Notes: generated by a model from the letters alone, not told the origin. Shown: positions 9,395 to 17,971, counted from the stretch's first letter. The stretch: DNA of 64,000 nucleotides from Geobacillus thermoleovorans (GCF_001610955.1 NZ_CP014335.1:1901001-1965000); one strand, 5' to 3'. Made by a program: numbers and translations.

Positions 9395-10168
9395 TTAGTT
9401 TCCTTGGAATAGTGGTTTTCGTTTTTCAAAGAACGCCTTGACGCCTTCGCGGTGGTCGGATGTCAATCCCGCAATGCGCTGGCATTCCGCTTCCCGTTCG
9501 AGGTAGCGGTCAAACGTCGTTTCCTCGCTTTCGCGAAGCAGCCGTTTGATGAGTCCAATCGCCTTCGTTGGCATGGCAGAGAGCCGCTCGGCAAACTGCT
9601 TTACTTCCTCCTCCCAATCAGAGAGAGGAATCACCTTTGTCGCCAGTCCGAGCGAGGCGGCCTGTTCAGCGGAGATTTTATCCCCGAGCACCGCCAGCTC
9701 AAGCGCCTTCGCCCTCCCGACAAGACGCGGCAAATAGTAGAGATGGCCCGCGTCCGGCACAAGACCGACGTGAATAAACGCGGGAGCGAAACTCGCCTTT
9801 TCCGAGAGAAGCCGGAAATCACACGCCAGCGCCAAGCTCATGCCCGCGCCGGCCGCCGCCCCGTTCACCGCTGCGACAACCGGTTTTTCAAGATGATGAA
9901 GCGCTTTCATCATCGGCGCGTATCGGGAGCGCAACACGTCGCCATGGTCCATTTCTTCCGTCACGCCGCTCAAATCTTCCCCCGCACAAAACGCCCGGCC
10001 GGCGCCTGTGATCACCACGCAGCGGACGTTTGGATCCGCCCCTGCTTGTTTTAGCGCCTTTGTCACTTCCGCATTCATCTGCTCCGTAAACGCATTGAGC
10101 TGATCAGGGCGGTTGAGCGTCAGCCAGGCGACTTGTCCCTTCACTTCATAACGGATCGTTTCGTACAT
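9395..10168 (-). CDS. paaG: Crotonase-family isomerase, PaaG-like (epoxyphenylacetyl-CoA isomerase)
   Basis: 257-residue enoyl-CoA hydratase/isomerase. The oxyanion-hole segments are AFCAGEDLSG and NGAAAGAGMSLALACDFR. The residue in the second catalytic position is Asp, in VGLVPDAGHLYYLPRLVG, as in PaaG, rather than the Glu of hydratases. This supports conversion of ring-1,2-epoxyphenylacetyl-CoA to the oxepin-CoA. GGGGGG precedes the ATG; 12 nt separate it from paaF. Confidence 0.85.
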   Translation of the reverse strand: MYETIRYEVKGQVAWLTLNRPDQLNAFTEQMNAEVTKALKQAGADPNVRCVVITGAGRAFCAGEDLSGVTEEMDHGDVLRSRYAPMMKALHHLEKPVVAAVNGAAAGAGMSLALACDFRLLSEKASFAPAFIHVGLVPDAGHLYYLPRLVGRAKALELAVLGDKISAEQAASLGLATKVIPLSDWEEEVKQFAERLSAMPTKAIGLIKRLLRESEETTFDRYLEREAECQRIAGLTSDHREGVKAFFEKRKPLFQGN

Positions 10169-10180
10169 CGAACGCCCCCC

Positions 10181-10957
10181 TTATTTTCCTTGGAAGCGCG
10201 GCTTTCGTTTTTCGAGGAATGCCGCCATTCCTTCTTTTTGGTCTTCCGAGGCGAACAATAGGTAAAAGTTTTTCCGCTCAAATTGCATGCCTTCATACAG
10301 CGGATAGTCGACCGCTTTCTGCACCGCCTCTTTGATCAGCCGGAGAGCCAAAGGCGGCTGTTCAGCGAGACGCCCGGCCAGCCTCATCGTTTCTTCCATT
10401 AAAAGCTCCGGGCTGACGACGCGGTTGACAATCCCCAGCTGCTCGGCTTCTTTCGCCGACATACGCGCCCCAGTCCAAAGCCACTCGAGCGCCCGCTTCG
10501 GACCGATGAGCTTTGTCAGCCGCTGCGTGCCTCCCGCACCTGGCATGACGCCAAGGTTCACTTCTGGAAAGCCAAATTCGGCCGCCGACGACGCGACAAT
10601 CAAGTCGCACGAAAGCGCCAGCTCAAAACCTCCCCCTAGCGCCAACCCGTTCACCGCGGCGATCATCGGCGTTTTCACGATGGACAGGCGATCCCAATCG
10701 GCAAACTGGTTCAGCCACTCAAGACGAATGGGGTCATCATCCGCCATCTCTTGAATATCCGCCCCAGCCGCAAACGCCCGTCCACGCCCGGTCAACACAA
10801 TGACACGCACCTTCTCATTCCGATCAAACGCTTCCACTGCCGCCACGATTTCCGCCACCATTTGACGGCTCAGCGCATTCAATACATCAGGACGGGCGAG
10901 CTCGATGATGCCGACCGCTCCCTCTTGACGCGCCGCAATGGAAACAAACTCACTCAT
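10181..10957 (-). CDS. paaF: Enoyl-CoA hydratase, PaaF-like
   Basis: Crotonase-fold hydratase, about 258 residues, expected to hydrate 2,3-dehydroadipyl-CoA. Both glutamates of true hydratases are present, in GGGFELALSCD and FGFPEVNLGVMPGAGGTQRL; the oxyanion loop is AFAAGADIQEM. The C-terminus EKRKPRFQGK is typical. I chose the ATG at 10957 because it overlaps the preceding gene's stop (ATGAGTGA, 8-nt overlap), which implies translational coupling; the longer frame to 11014 has no ribosome site. Confidence 0.86.
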   Translation of the reverse strand: MSEFVSIAARQEGAVGIIELARPDVLNALSRQMVAEIVAAVEAFDRNEKVRVIVLTGRGRAFAAGADIQEMADDDPIRLEWLNQFADWDRLSIVKTPMIAAVNGLALGGGFELALSCDLIVASSAAEFGFPEVNLGVMPGAGGTQRLTKLIGPKRALEWLWTGARMSAKEAEQLGIVNRVVSPELLMEETMRLAGRLAEQPPLALRLIKEAVQKAVDYPLYEGMQFERKNFYLLFASEDQKEGMAAFLEKRKPRFQGK

Positions 10958-11261
10958 GTTCCACTTCCTCACCGACCATAAAGGTGACGAGGTCGCCGGC
11001 AAATGACATGACATCTTTTGCCGATGCCTTCGCTTCTTTCGTTTTCATCGCCTCTTGAAACGCCTCTTGACTATCGTAATACATTTCACACAACAAATAA
11101 TACTCGCTTTCCGTCCCCATCGGCGTCCCCGTAATTTTCGTCACCTTGATTTTTCGGAGGCCAGGAATTTTTTCCGTCAACGGCACATGCGTCCCATAAT
11201 AATGGGCGTCAAACTGCTCCTTATCTTTCGGCTGTTTGTACAAGGCGATCATTTTAAACAT
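10950..11261 (-). CDS. EthD-family small protein embedded in the paa operon
   Basis: About 103 residues of the EthD / dimeric ferredoxin-like alpha+beta barrel family. It begins MFKMIALYKQPKDKEQFDAHY and includes HVPLTEKIPGLRKIKV, a typical EthD core. Members bind small ligands or stabilise enzymes; none has a settled role in phenylacetate breakdown that I know of. It lies between paaD and paaF and overlaps paaF by 8 nt. A candidate job is handling a reactive epoxide/oxepin intermediate, which is inference only. Confidence 0.8.
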   Translation of the reverse strand: MFKMIALYKQPKDKEQFDAHYYGTHVPLTEKIPGLRKIKVTKITGTPMGTESEYYLLCEMYYDSQEAFQEAMKTKEAKASAKDVMSFAGDLVTFMVGEEVEHE

Positions 11262-11285
11262 CACGAACGTCCCCTTTCCCTTTTC

Positions 11286-11762
11286 TTATCCTGAAATTAA
11301 TACGGGCTTCATCGCCTCAAACGGATTTTTGCATTGTTTGCAGTAGAAAATGCTGCGGCAGGCGGTCGGGCCAAACAAATTTTCCATGACAGTCCGCTCC
11401 GCCCCGCAATATGGACACGCCACTTGCCATGCCCCTGACGGCATTTGCCGCGGCGGAGGAGCGATGCCAAACTGCTTCAGCCGCTCACGTCCGGCTTCGC
11501 TGATCCGGTCGGACGTCCACGGCGGATGGCGGAGAAACTCAACCGTCACCGCCGAGGCCCCTGCTTGCTTCACCGCTTCCTCAACCCGCGTGCGGATGAT
11601 ATCAAGCGCCGGACACCCGAGAAACGTCGGCAGCAGACAGACCGAGACCGCTCCATCCCGAACGTCAACCTGTTCCACCATCCCAAGATCGACAATGCTA
11701 ATCGAATGAATTTCTGGGTCTTTCACCGTTTCTAACGCTTTCCAAACCTCTTCATTTGTCAT
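11286..11762 (-). CDS. paaD: Phenylacetyl-CoA epoxidase assembly subunit PaaD (DUF59 + zinc ribbon)
   Basis: 158 residues. The N-terminal MIP18/DUF59 domain has VKDPEIHSISIVDLGMV and the conserved cysteine in TFLGCPALD. A C-terminal zinc ribbon has CPYCGAERT ... CRSIFYCKQC. PaaD is needed for maturation of the di-iron epoxidase rather than for catalysis. GAGGGAGAACC precedes the start. It follows paaC by about 155 nt, a stretch without a recognisable gene. Confidence 0.9.
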   Translation of the reverse strand: MTNEEVWKALETVKDPEIHSISIVDLGMVEQVDVRDGAVSVCLLPTFLGCPALDIIRTRVEEAVKQAGASAVTVEFLRHPPWTSDRISEAGRERLKQFGIAPPPRQMPSGAWQVACPYCGAERTVMENLFGPTACRSIFYCKQCKNPFEAMKPVLISG

Positions 11763-11918
11763 GGTTCTCCCTCACATTTTCCAACCCGCTGCCGTTTTTC
11801 CCGCTTTGGCTGCCTAGTGCCGCCAATGCTGCGCCGTTTTGCTCCTTCAACAAACACTTCGCCGTCACAAAGAGGCGTCATGCCCAACGCCGCACGTTGG
11901 CCAACAGCGGCGCGGACA

Positions 11919-12731
11919 TTACCATATCGCATGCGGGACGGCGCGGTATACTTCTGACAACGTCGCCAGCGCTTCGTCCAAATCCGGCGTATGTTCGCCG
12001 TTGCGGCCGTTGCCATGTTTCATGCCAAACGGCATCGGCCAATCAAGCCCCACTTCGGCAAACGCCGGCGCCAGCGCGGCAATCGTGTTTTCCGTCAGCA
12101 CCTTTTCCTCATCAATCAGCCCCCACCGCACCATTTCCGTTCCTTTCGCCCCGAGCGTCAATACGCCGGCAAAATCAGCGGCCACATCCTGAATGGCTTT
12201 GGTCATTCGCGTCCGCGCTTCCAAAGGGGCATTCGTCAGCTGGACAAACCACGTATGCCAATGAAGCAAATGGTAGTGCAGCTCCACTTGAATTTTCGCT
12301 GCCACTTCCGCGAGCGGAGCATAGCTGCTTTTGGTGAGCGACTCGAGACGGACGCGCTTCGCCTGCGTATAAAAATATTGGCGAACAACGGTAAACGCCC
12401 AATCATAGCGAGGCTCACGCAAATAATGCCCCGGGCCGTTCGCCCGTTCGAGCAAAACCGCATTGCGCCGGGCCGAAGCCGGACGTGCGTGCGCCAGTTC
12501 GTCGGCTGATCCACAGCCAAGATCTTCAAGCAGCTGATAATACATGGCCGCATGCCCCATCGTATCTTGGCTGATGGAAGAAAACGCAATATCCTCCTCG
12601 ATATGCGGCGCCAACCCAAGCCATTCCGAGCCGCGGTAGGCAAGCAAAAAATCATCATCCGCGAGCTGAAACAATAGCTCGACAAGCGCCTCTTGACCGT
12701 CTGGATGGAAGTGAATCGGTTTTTCGCTCAT
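11919..12731 (-). CDS. paaC: Phenylacetyl-CoA epoxidase structural subunit PaaC
   Basis: 270-residue ferritin-like helical subunit that forms the stable heterodimer with PaaA. Signature stretches are LADDDFLLAYRGSEWLGLAP near the N-terminus, ISQDTMGHAAMYY, and VELHYHLLHWHTWF in the middle. Start codon overlaps the paaB stop by 4 nt (ATGA). The C-terminus reads into RAVPHAIW just before a 155-nt spacer. Confidence 0.92.
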   Translation of the reverse strand: MSEKPIHFHPDGQEALVELLFQLADDDFLLAYRGSEWLGLAPHIEEDIAFSSISQDTMGHAAMYYQLLEDLGCGSADELAHARPASARRNAVLLERANGPGHYLREPRYDWAFTVVRQYFYTQAKRVRLESLTKSSYAPLAEVAAKIQVELHYHLLHWHTWFVQLTNAPLEARTRMTKAIQDVAADFAGVLTLGAKGTEMVRWGLIDEEKVLTENTIAALAPAFAEVGLDWPMPFGMKHGNGRNGEHTPDLDEALATLSEVYRAVPHAIW

Positions 12732-13081
12732 CGCCGAATCTCACCTTTCCATGACAAAATTTCCTTCTCATCAAGCACGTTTTGCTCATATTTGCGCCAT
12801 CGTTTCTTTAAATCCCCATATCCTCGCGTCAACCGGTAATCTTTGTTGTCAAGCCGCTTGAGCGCTGCTTTTTCCTCCTCACTCATTCGCCGGATATAGT
12901 CCCGCTTCACGACCCAAAGGTCCGCGACCGGCTCGCGGCGCATAAAGTTTTCCTGCGCCATCACGAGCGCGATCTCCTCATTGGGGGCAAGCAGACTGAA
13001 TTGATGCTGCATCGGCGCATCCGGCGCTTTGCGGCTGAACACTTCAAACACTTGATAAAATCCTTGTTCTTTCCCCGCCAT
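12728..13081 (-). CDS. paaB: Phenylacetyl-CoA epoxidase subunit PaaB
   Basis: About 117 residues. QVFEVFSRKAPDAPMQHQFSLLAPNEEIALVMAQENFMRR is the conserved PaaB core (residues about 11-50), followed by DLWVVKRDYIRRM. Two adjacent ATGs are available; 13081 is preferred because GAGGAGG sits 7 nt upstream of it but abuts the one at 13087. PaaB is thought to bridge PaaAC heterodimers and the reductase. Confidence 0.92.
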   Translation of the reverse strand: MAGKEQGFYQVFEVFSRKAPDAPMQHQFSLLAPNEEIALVMAQENFMRREPVADLWVVKRDYIRRMSEEEKAALKRLDNKDYRLTRGYGDLKKRWRKYEQNVLDEKEILSWKGEIRR

Positions 13082-13093
13082 GGCCATCCCTCC

Positions 13094-14062
13094 TCATCCG
13101 GCCGTCCGTACGGCGCTGAGCGCCTCCCGCACCCACGCGTTCTGCTTATACGCCGTCCGCCGAAGCTCAAGCCGCTCCTGCGACTTCGGCCCGTTGTTGC
13201 GGATGATTTCTTTAAACCGCTCCCAATCCGGCTGCCGGTAAATCCATTGACCCTTCTCTTTGTCAAAATGCATTGTCTCATCAGGAATCTTCAGTCCGAG
13301 CGCCCAAATGCGCGGCACATATTTCGTAAAGAAGTCTTGGCGCAGTTGTTCATTCGTTTTCGTGCGGATGCGGTATTTGATCGTGATGTCTTGCTTCGAA
13401 GTTCCCGTCGTATCGGCCGTCGGCGGGCCAAAAAACATGAGCAACGCCTCCCACCAACGGTTGAGCGCCTCTTGCAGCATCTCTTTTTGCTCCTTCGTCC
13501 CTTCGGCGAGCGCCAAAATAATCGACTCGCCGTGCTGGGCGTGAAACACCTCCTCGGCGCAAATGCGCTTCAGCGCCCGCGCATACGGTCCGTACGAGGC
13601 ATCGAGCATGTTCGTCTGCGTCATAATCGCTGCTCCGTCGACGAGCCAGCCGATCAACCCGGCATCCGCCCATGTCGGCGCCGCCATATGAAAGACATTG
13701 TGAAACTTCAACCGTTCGTTCAATAAATCTTCGAGAATATCTTCCCGCGTTTTGCCAAGCGGCGCCATCAAATCTTCCGCCACCCGAAGCAGCAACTGGC
13801 CGTGCCCCATTTCATCCTGCACTTTCGCCATAATGCCGAGCTTGCGGCGCAGCGACGGCGCTTTCGGCACCCATTCTTTTTCCGGAAGCGCTCCCATAAT
13901 TTCGCTCACCGCATGCATCGCAATGAGCTTGATCAGCGTCACCCGATACTCATCCGGCATCCAGTCATCGGCTTCGATTTTTTCCCCCGCCTCGATGCGC
14001 TGCATAAACCGTTCGTATTTCTCCTCATCTGACAGGCGGGTGAACGTCATCATAGCCGCCAT
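13094..14062 (-). CDS. paaA: Phenylacetyl-CoA 1,2-epoxidase catalytic subunit PaaA
   Basis: 322-residue di-iron monooxygenase subunit that converts phenylacetyl-CoA to the ring-1,2-epoxide with O2. Iron-ligand ExxH pairs are visible in KVQDEMGHGQLL and CAEEVFHAQHGE; further ligands lie in the HAVSEIMGALPEKEW region. PaaA is the first gene of the operon, 28 nt downstream of an AACGTT palindrome. The reductase subunit PaaE, present in enteric operons, is not in this window, so a housekeeping ferredoxin/reductase must supply electrons or the gene lies elsewhere. Confidence 0.94.
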   Translation of the reverse strand: MAAMMTFTRLSDEEKYERFMQRIEAGEKIEADDWMPDEYRVTLIKLIAMHAVSEIMGALPEKEWVPKAPSLRRKLGIMAKVQDEMGHGQLLLRVAEDLMAPLGKTREDILEDLLNERLKFHNVFHMAAPTWADAGLIGWLVDGAAIMTQTNMLDASYGPYARALKRICAEEVFHAQHGESIILALAEGTKEQKEMLQEALNRWWEALLMFFGPPTADTTGTSKQDITIKYRIRTKTNEQLRQDFFTKYVPRIWALGLKIPDETMHFDKEKGQWIYRQPDWERFKEIIRNNGPKSQERLELRRTAYKQNAWVREALSAVRTAG

Positions 14063-14089
14063 CCCCCATCCACCTCTCGTTTAAAATAT

Positions 14090-14110
14090 ATAACGTTTGT
14101 TTAACGTTAT
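14090..14110. promoter_or_regulatory. PaaX-type operator at the paaA operon promoter
   Basis: Perfect inverted repeat ATAACGTT-N5-AACGTTAT, with further A/T symmetry outside it, 28 nt upstream of the paaA start codon. Each half-site AACGTT is itself a palindrome, and the centres are 11 bp (one helical turn) apart. The same architecture occurs before paaK and pdh. Confidence 0.75.
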
Positions 14111-14152
14111 TATATTTTAATGTCATATATTTTGCAATCGTTTTTTTCTCTA

Positions 14153-15484
14153 TCAGATGGATTGCGGCTCTTCAAGATGGCGGCGGTCAACGATGCGAAC
14201 CGCTTTCCCTTCCGAGCGCGGGAGCGTTTTCGGCGAATGGAGACGGACGTCAATCGAAATGAGACAGTGCGTTTTCAACAATGACTGAATGCGCCGGGCA
14301 AGCAGAGCGGCCTGCTCGCTTTGCAAATCTCCGCCGACCTCGCTGTAAAAACGATCGGTCACTTCCGCATGCAGCTCGAGCGCTTCCAAATGGCCGTGGC
14401 GGAGACGATGCAGCTGATAGTGCGGAGCCAGTTCCGAGACGCGAAGCAGATGGTGCTCAATTTCCGACGGGAACACATTGACGCCGCGGATGATGATCAT
14501 ATCATCAACCCGCCCCTTGACCCGCGACATGCGCGCCGTCGTCCGCCCACAAGCACAACGCTCTCTCGTCACGGAAGCGATATCGCCTGTCCGGTAGCGG
14601 ATGACCGGGAACGCCTCTTTCGTCAAGCTCGTAAAAACAAGCTCTCCTTCTTCCCCTTCCGCCACCGGCTCGAGCGTTTTCGGGTCGATCACTTCGACAA
14701 GGAAATGGTCCTCGGCGATATGGAGGCCGTTTTGCGCTTCATGGCACTCCATCGCCACCCCCGGGCCGATCACTTCACTCAGTCCGTAAATATCACATGC
14801 CTTCATATCAAACGTCTCTTCAAGCGTGCGCCGCATTTCCTCGGACCACGGTTCCGCACCGAAGATGCCGTATTTCAGCGATGTTTGCCGCGGATCTTTG
14901 CCCAGTTCTTTCATCCGCTCGGCAATGTTCAATACATAGGACGGCGTGGCGCAAATGACGGTCGGCTGAAAGTCTTCAATGATCATCACTTGCCGGTCGG
15001 TGTTGCCTCCGGATACCGGCACCGTCACCGCCCCAAGCTGCTCGCTGCCATAATGCAGCCCGAGCCCGCCGGTAAACAGCCCGTATCCATAAGCGTTGTG
15101 AATCACATCTCCCGGTTTCCCGCCGGCGATGACAATCGCCCGCGCCACAATGTCGGCCCAGCGCTCAATGTCCTGCTTCGTGTAAGCGACCACCGTCGGT
15201 TTGCCGCTTGTGCCGCTTGAAGCGTGCACACGGACGCATTGGGAAAGATCGACCGCGAGCAAACCAAACGGATAATGGTCCCGCAAATCCCGCTTTGTCG
15301 TAAACGGGAGTTTGCGTACATCCTCAAGCGTGCGAATATCCTCCGGCTTCACTCCCTTTTCATCAAACCGTTGCCGGTAAAACGGCACCCGCTCATACAC
15401 ACGCTCCGCCGTCGCCCGCAGCCTCACAAGCTGGATCGCCTCCAGTTCGCTGCGTGCGGCCGTCTCAATGTCATGCAAAATCAT
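14153..15484 (-). CDS. paaK: Phenylacetate-CoA ligase
   Basis: AMP-forming ligase activating phenylacetate, the committed entry step. 443 residues, normal length. It shows the adenylation motif VRVHASSGTSGKPTVVAYT (P-loop), then YGLSEVIGPG, and the hinge RYRTGDIASVTRERCACGRTTARMSRVKGRVDDMIIIRGVNVFP, cited here by its YRTGD and GRVDDMIIIRGVN parts. GAGGGGGCGGAAACG precedes the start. It is transcribed from its own promoter upstream of the paaA promoter region, with a 37-bp operator and a near-cre in its leader. Confidence 0.93.
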   Translation of the reverse strand: MILHDIETAARSELEAIQLVRLRATAERVYERVPFYRQRFDEKGVKPEDIRTLEDVRKLPFTTKRDLRDHYPFGLLAVDLSQCVRVHASSGTSGKPTVVAYTKQDIERWADIVARAIVIAGGKPGDVIHNAYGYGLFTGGLGLHYGSEQLGAVTVPVSGGNTDRQVMIIEDFQPTVICATPSYVLNIAERMKELGKDPRQTSLKYGIFGAEPWSEEMRRTLEETFDMKACDIYGLSEVIGPGVAMECHEAQNGLHIAEDHFLVEVIDPKTLEPVAEGEEGELVFTSLTKEAFPVIRYRTGDIASVTRERCACGRTTARMSRVKGRVDDMIIIRGVNVFPSEIEHHLLRVSELAPHYQLHRLRHGHLEALELHAEVTDRFYSEVGGDLQSEQAALLARRIQSLLKTHCLISIDVRLHSPKTLPRSEGKAVRIVDRRHLEEPQSI

Positions 15485-15501
15485 CGTTTCCGCCCCCTCT
15501 T

Positions 15502-15515
15502 TTAAAGCGCTTTCA
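15502..15515. promoter_or_regulatory. Near-consensus cre box in the paaK leader
   Basis: Read on the minus strand TGAAAGCGCTTTAA matches TGWAANCGNTNWCA at 13 of 14 positions. It lies 17 nt upstream of the paaK start, downstream of the operator. Confidence 0.5.
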
Positions 15516-15531
15516 TAAAAATGAAAAATAC

Positions 15532-15568
15532 AAAACTATATAACGTTATACAAACGTTATATAGTTTT
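15532..15568. promoter_or_regulatory. PaaX-type operator upstream of paaK
   Basis: AAAACTATATAACGTT (15532-15547), 5-nt spacer, then its exact reverse complement (15553-15568): a perfect 16-bp inverted repeat. The core AACGTT-N5-AACGTT is identical to the paaA operator. A minus-strand TTGACA about 70 nt upstream (15613-15618) followed after 17 nt by TATTTT could be the promoter, placing the operator just downstream of +1. Confidence 0.75.
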
Positions 15569-15644
15569 ATCATGATATCTAATTTTAAAATAGGCTAAAT
15601 ATTTGAAAATGTCAACATATTTTCAGACCGACAAAGCTGTAAAA

Positions 15645-15668
15645 AAAGGAGGCGATGGACGCTCCTTT
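15645..15668 (-). terminator. Second tandem terminator after ilvD
   Basis: On the minus strand AAAGGAG (15668-15662) and CTCCTTT (15651-15645) form a stem followed by TTTT. It lies just beyond a stronger hairpin and gives backup termination for ilvD before the paaK promoter. Confidence 0.6.
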
Positions 15669-15680
15669 CCAAAATAAATG

Positions 15681-15705
15681 AAAGAGGCGGAAAAACCGCC
15701 TCTTT
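15681..15705 (-). terminator. Terminator after ilvD
   Basis: AAAGAGGCGG (15681-15690) and CCGCCTCTTT (15696-15705) form a perfect 10-bp stem with a 5-nt loop. On the minus strand it is followed by a T-rich stretch, 66 nt past the ilvD stop. Confidence 0.8.
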
Positions 15706-15771
15706 TGATCCTGATCGTCTAATGGCGTCCCTCGCGCGCTTGGAAGGGGACAACGCTCTTACAGAAATCCG

Positions 15772-17451
15772 CTAAATCTTCATAATCCCCCCCGTGCTCG
15801 CCGATGTGACGTGTTTCGAGTAGCGGGCGAGATACCCGGTTTTCACTTTTGGTTCAAAGCCTTTCCAGTTCGCTTTCCGGCGTTCGAGCTCTTCATCGGA
15901 CAGCTTGACGTTGATCGTTCGTTTCACCGTATCGATCTCGATGATATCGCCGTCTTGAATGAAAGCGATCGGTCCGCCTTCCGCCGCTTCCGGTGAAACG
16001 TGGCCGACGGACAAGCCGCGCGAGGCGCCGGAGAAGCGGCCGTCGGTGACAAGCGCTACCTTCGTACCGAGCCCCATGCCGACGATTTGCGACGTTGGCG
16101 CAAGCATTTCCGGCATCCCTGGGCCGCCTTTTGGTCCTTCGTAGCGGATGACGACGACATGACCCGGCTTGATTTTGCCGCTGGCGATGCCTTCAAGCGC
16201 CTCTTCCTGCGAATCAAACACGATCGCCGGACCTTCATGGCGCGTGATGCCGCCTTGGACCGCGCCGGTTTTGATGACGGCGCCGTCCGGCGCTAAGTTG
16301 CCGAACAAAATGGCGAGCCCGCCCGTTTCCGAATACGGGTTGTCAATCGGGCGGATGACATCGTAGTTTTTCACTTGGCAGCCGGCGATGTTTTCACCGA
16401 GTGTTTTGCCGGTGACAGTCAGCGTATCTAAATGAAGCGTGCCTTCTTTTTTCGCCAGCTCGTTCAACACCGCCGAGACGCCGCCGGCTTCGTGCAAGTC
16501 TTCAATGTAATGCACATCCGACGCCGGCGCGAGTTTGGCCAAATGCGGCACCCGCGCCGCGATTTCGTTGATGCGCTCAAGCGAGTAGTCGATGCCGGCT
16601 TCGTTGGCGATCGCAAGCGTATGCAGCACCGTATTCGTCGAGCCGCCAAGCGCCATATCGAGCGCGAACGCGTTGTCGATCGCTTTTTCCGTTACGATGT
16701 CGCGCGGTTTGATGTCATGTTCGATCAAATACATCAGCTGCTTTGCCGATTGGCGGACAAGCTCTTTGCGCGCTGGGTCAACCGCCAAAATGGTGCCGTT
16801 GCCCGGCAAAGCGAGCCCGAGCGCTTCAGCGAGACAGTTCATAGAGTTGGCCGTAAACATGCCCGAACACGATCCGCACGTCGGACAGCCGTAGCGTTCA
16901 AGTTCTTCGAGCCCTTTCTCATCGAGCGTTCCGCCTAAATACGCCCCGACCCCTTCAAACACGGACGAGAGCGAAATTTTCCGCCCGTCTTTCGTCACAC
17001 CAGCTTTCATCGGCCCGCCGCTGACGAAAATCGTCGGGATGTTGAGCCGCATCGCCGCCATCATCATCCCTGGCGTAATTTTGTCGCAGTTCGGAATGCA
17101 TACCATGCCGTCAAACCAGTGCGCCGAGATGACCGTTTCGATCGAATCAGCGATGATTTCCCGGCTCGGAAGCGAATAGCGCATCCCGATATGCCCCATG
17201 GCGATGCCGTCATCAACGCCGATCGTGTTCATTTCAAACGGCACGCCGCCTGCTTCGCGAATCGCTTCTTTCACGATTCTCCCAAACTCTTGCAAGTGAA
17301 CGTGCCCCGGAATAATGTCGATGTACGAATTGACAACCGCGATGAACGGTTTGTCAAAATCCTCATCTTTCACCCCGGCCGCCCGCAGCAAACTCCGGTG
17401 CGGGGCGCGGTCAAATCCTTTTTTGATCATGTCGCTGCGCCGCTTTTTCAT
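15772..17451 (-). CDS. ilvD: Dihydroxy-acid dehydratase
   Basis: Iron-sulfur enzyme that dehydrates 2,3-dihydroxy-isovalerate and -methylvalerate in valine/isoleucine (and pantothenate) synthesis. 559 residues, full length. Cluster and metal ligands are recognisable: [13 protein letters not shown], the cysteine in [13 protein letters not shown], and [19 protein letters not shown]. The C-terminal [20 protein letters not shown] is conserved. GGAGGG lies upstream of the ATG. It stands alone here, away from the ilv-leu operon. Confidence 0.96.
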   Translation of the reverse strand: MKKRRSDMIKKGFDRAPHRSLLRAAGVKDEDFDKPFIAVVNSYIDIIPGHVHLQEFGRIVKEAIREAGGVPFEMNTIGVDDGIAMGHIGMRYSLPSREIIADSIETVISAHWFDGMVCIPNCDKITPGMMMAAMRLNIPTIFVSGGPMKAGVTKDGRKISLSSVFEGVGAYLGGTLDEKGLEELERYGCPTCGSCSGMFTANSMNCLAEALGLALPGNGTILAVDPARKELVRQSAKQLMYLIEHDIKPRDIVTEKAIDNAFALDMALGGSTNTVLHTLAIANEAGIDYSLERINEIAARVPHLAKLAPASDVHYIEDLHEAGGVSAVLNELAKKEGTLHLDTLTVTGKTLGENIAGCQVKNYDVIRPIDNPYSETGGLAILFGNLAPDGAVIKTGAVQGGITRHEGPAIVFDSQEEALEGIASGKIKPGHVVVIRYEGPKGGPGMPEMLAPTSQIVGMGLGTKVALVTDGRFSGASRGLSVGHVSPEAAEGGPIAFIQDGDIIEIDTVKRTINVKLSDEELERRKANWKGFEPKVKTGYLARYSKHVTSASTGGIMKI

Positions 17452-17491
17452 ATTCTGGTCCCTCCATCGTGCAGATTGCTAGGTTGCTAGT

Positions 17492-17547
17492 ATTGTACCA
17501 CTTTTTCTAATAAAAAGACAATTATCTTTATTCTGAATGCGTTTTCA
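17492..17547 (-). promoter_or_regulatory. ilvD promoter with upstream cre-like site
   Basis: On the minus strand TTGTCT (17521-17516) and TACAAT (17497-17492) are separated by 18 nt. A cre-like TGAATGCGTTTTCA (one mismatch, 17534-17547) lies just upstream of the -35. That is the side from which CcpA activates branched-chain synthesis genes in Bacillus; activation here is inference. Confidence 0.55.
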
Positions 17548-17591
17548 TGATCTACTCTGCGAAAATGAGTCAGAAAAATCAGCCGCTCCTC

Positions 17592-17620
17592 TTGACAACC
17601 GGAGCATTTGGCGTCATAAT
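17592..17620 (+). promoter_or_regulatory. proBA sigma-A promoter
   Basis: TTGACA (17592-17597), 17-nt spacer, CATAAT (17615-17620). It predicts a start near 17627, just ahead of the T-box leader. Confidence 0.75.
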
Positions 17621-17627
17621 TTCTTAC

Positions 17628-17897
17628 AAATTATAAATCGCAAGTCTATCCTTGACAATGAAACAACGAGAACGGCACGGGATTAGTAAACCGAGGGAAC
17701 GCGCCAGAGAGTGGAACCCACAGGCTGGAAGGTTCCTCGCGGGAAGCCGGTTGAACCTGCCCTAGACGGCCGCTTATGCAAACATAAGCCGCACGCCTGC
17801 GTTACAGGCCAGAGGTGGGCGCTTTGTGCGCCAAAAAAGGTGGTACCGCGGAACGCTTTTCCGTCCTTTTGCAAAAAAGGAGGAAAAGCGTTTTTTA
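17628..17897 (+). ncRNA. Proline-specific T-box riboswitch of proBA
   Basis: Leader that senses uncharged tRNA-Pro. The AGTA of the specifier-loop motif is at 17685-17688. The opposing GAA (17753-17755) is followed by the specifier codon CCT (Pro, 17756-17758). The T-box GGTGGTACCGCGG is at 17839-17851. The terminator AACGCTTTTCC (17852-17862) pairs with GGAAAAGCGTT (17882-17892) before a T run. The T-box sequence overlaps the antiterminator region as expected. Proline starvation should allow read-through into proB. Confidence 0.92.
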
Positions 17898-17971
17898 TTG
17901 GCCGGCCGCTTCGCAGAGCGGCTAGGCGATCCAACTCATGCCATTCAACACGCAAAGGAGGGAGGAACGCG

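Noticed and set aside
17711..17971. Longer proB with N-terminal extension
   Set aside because: This stretch is the T-box leader and terminator; the strong ribosome site is at 17960 and the normal ProB start at 17972.
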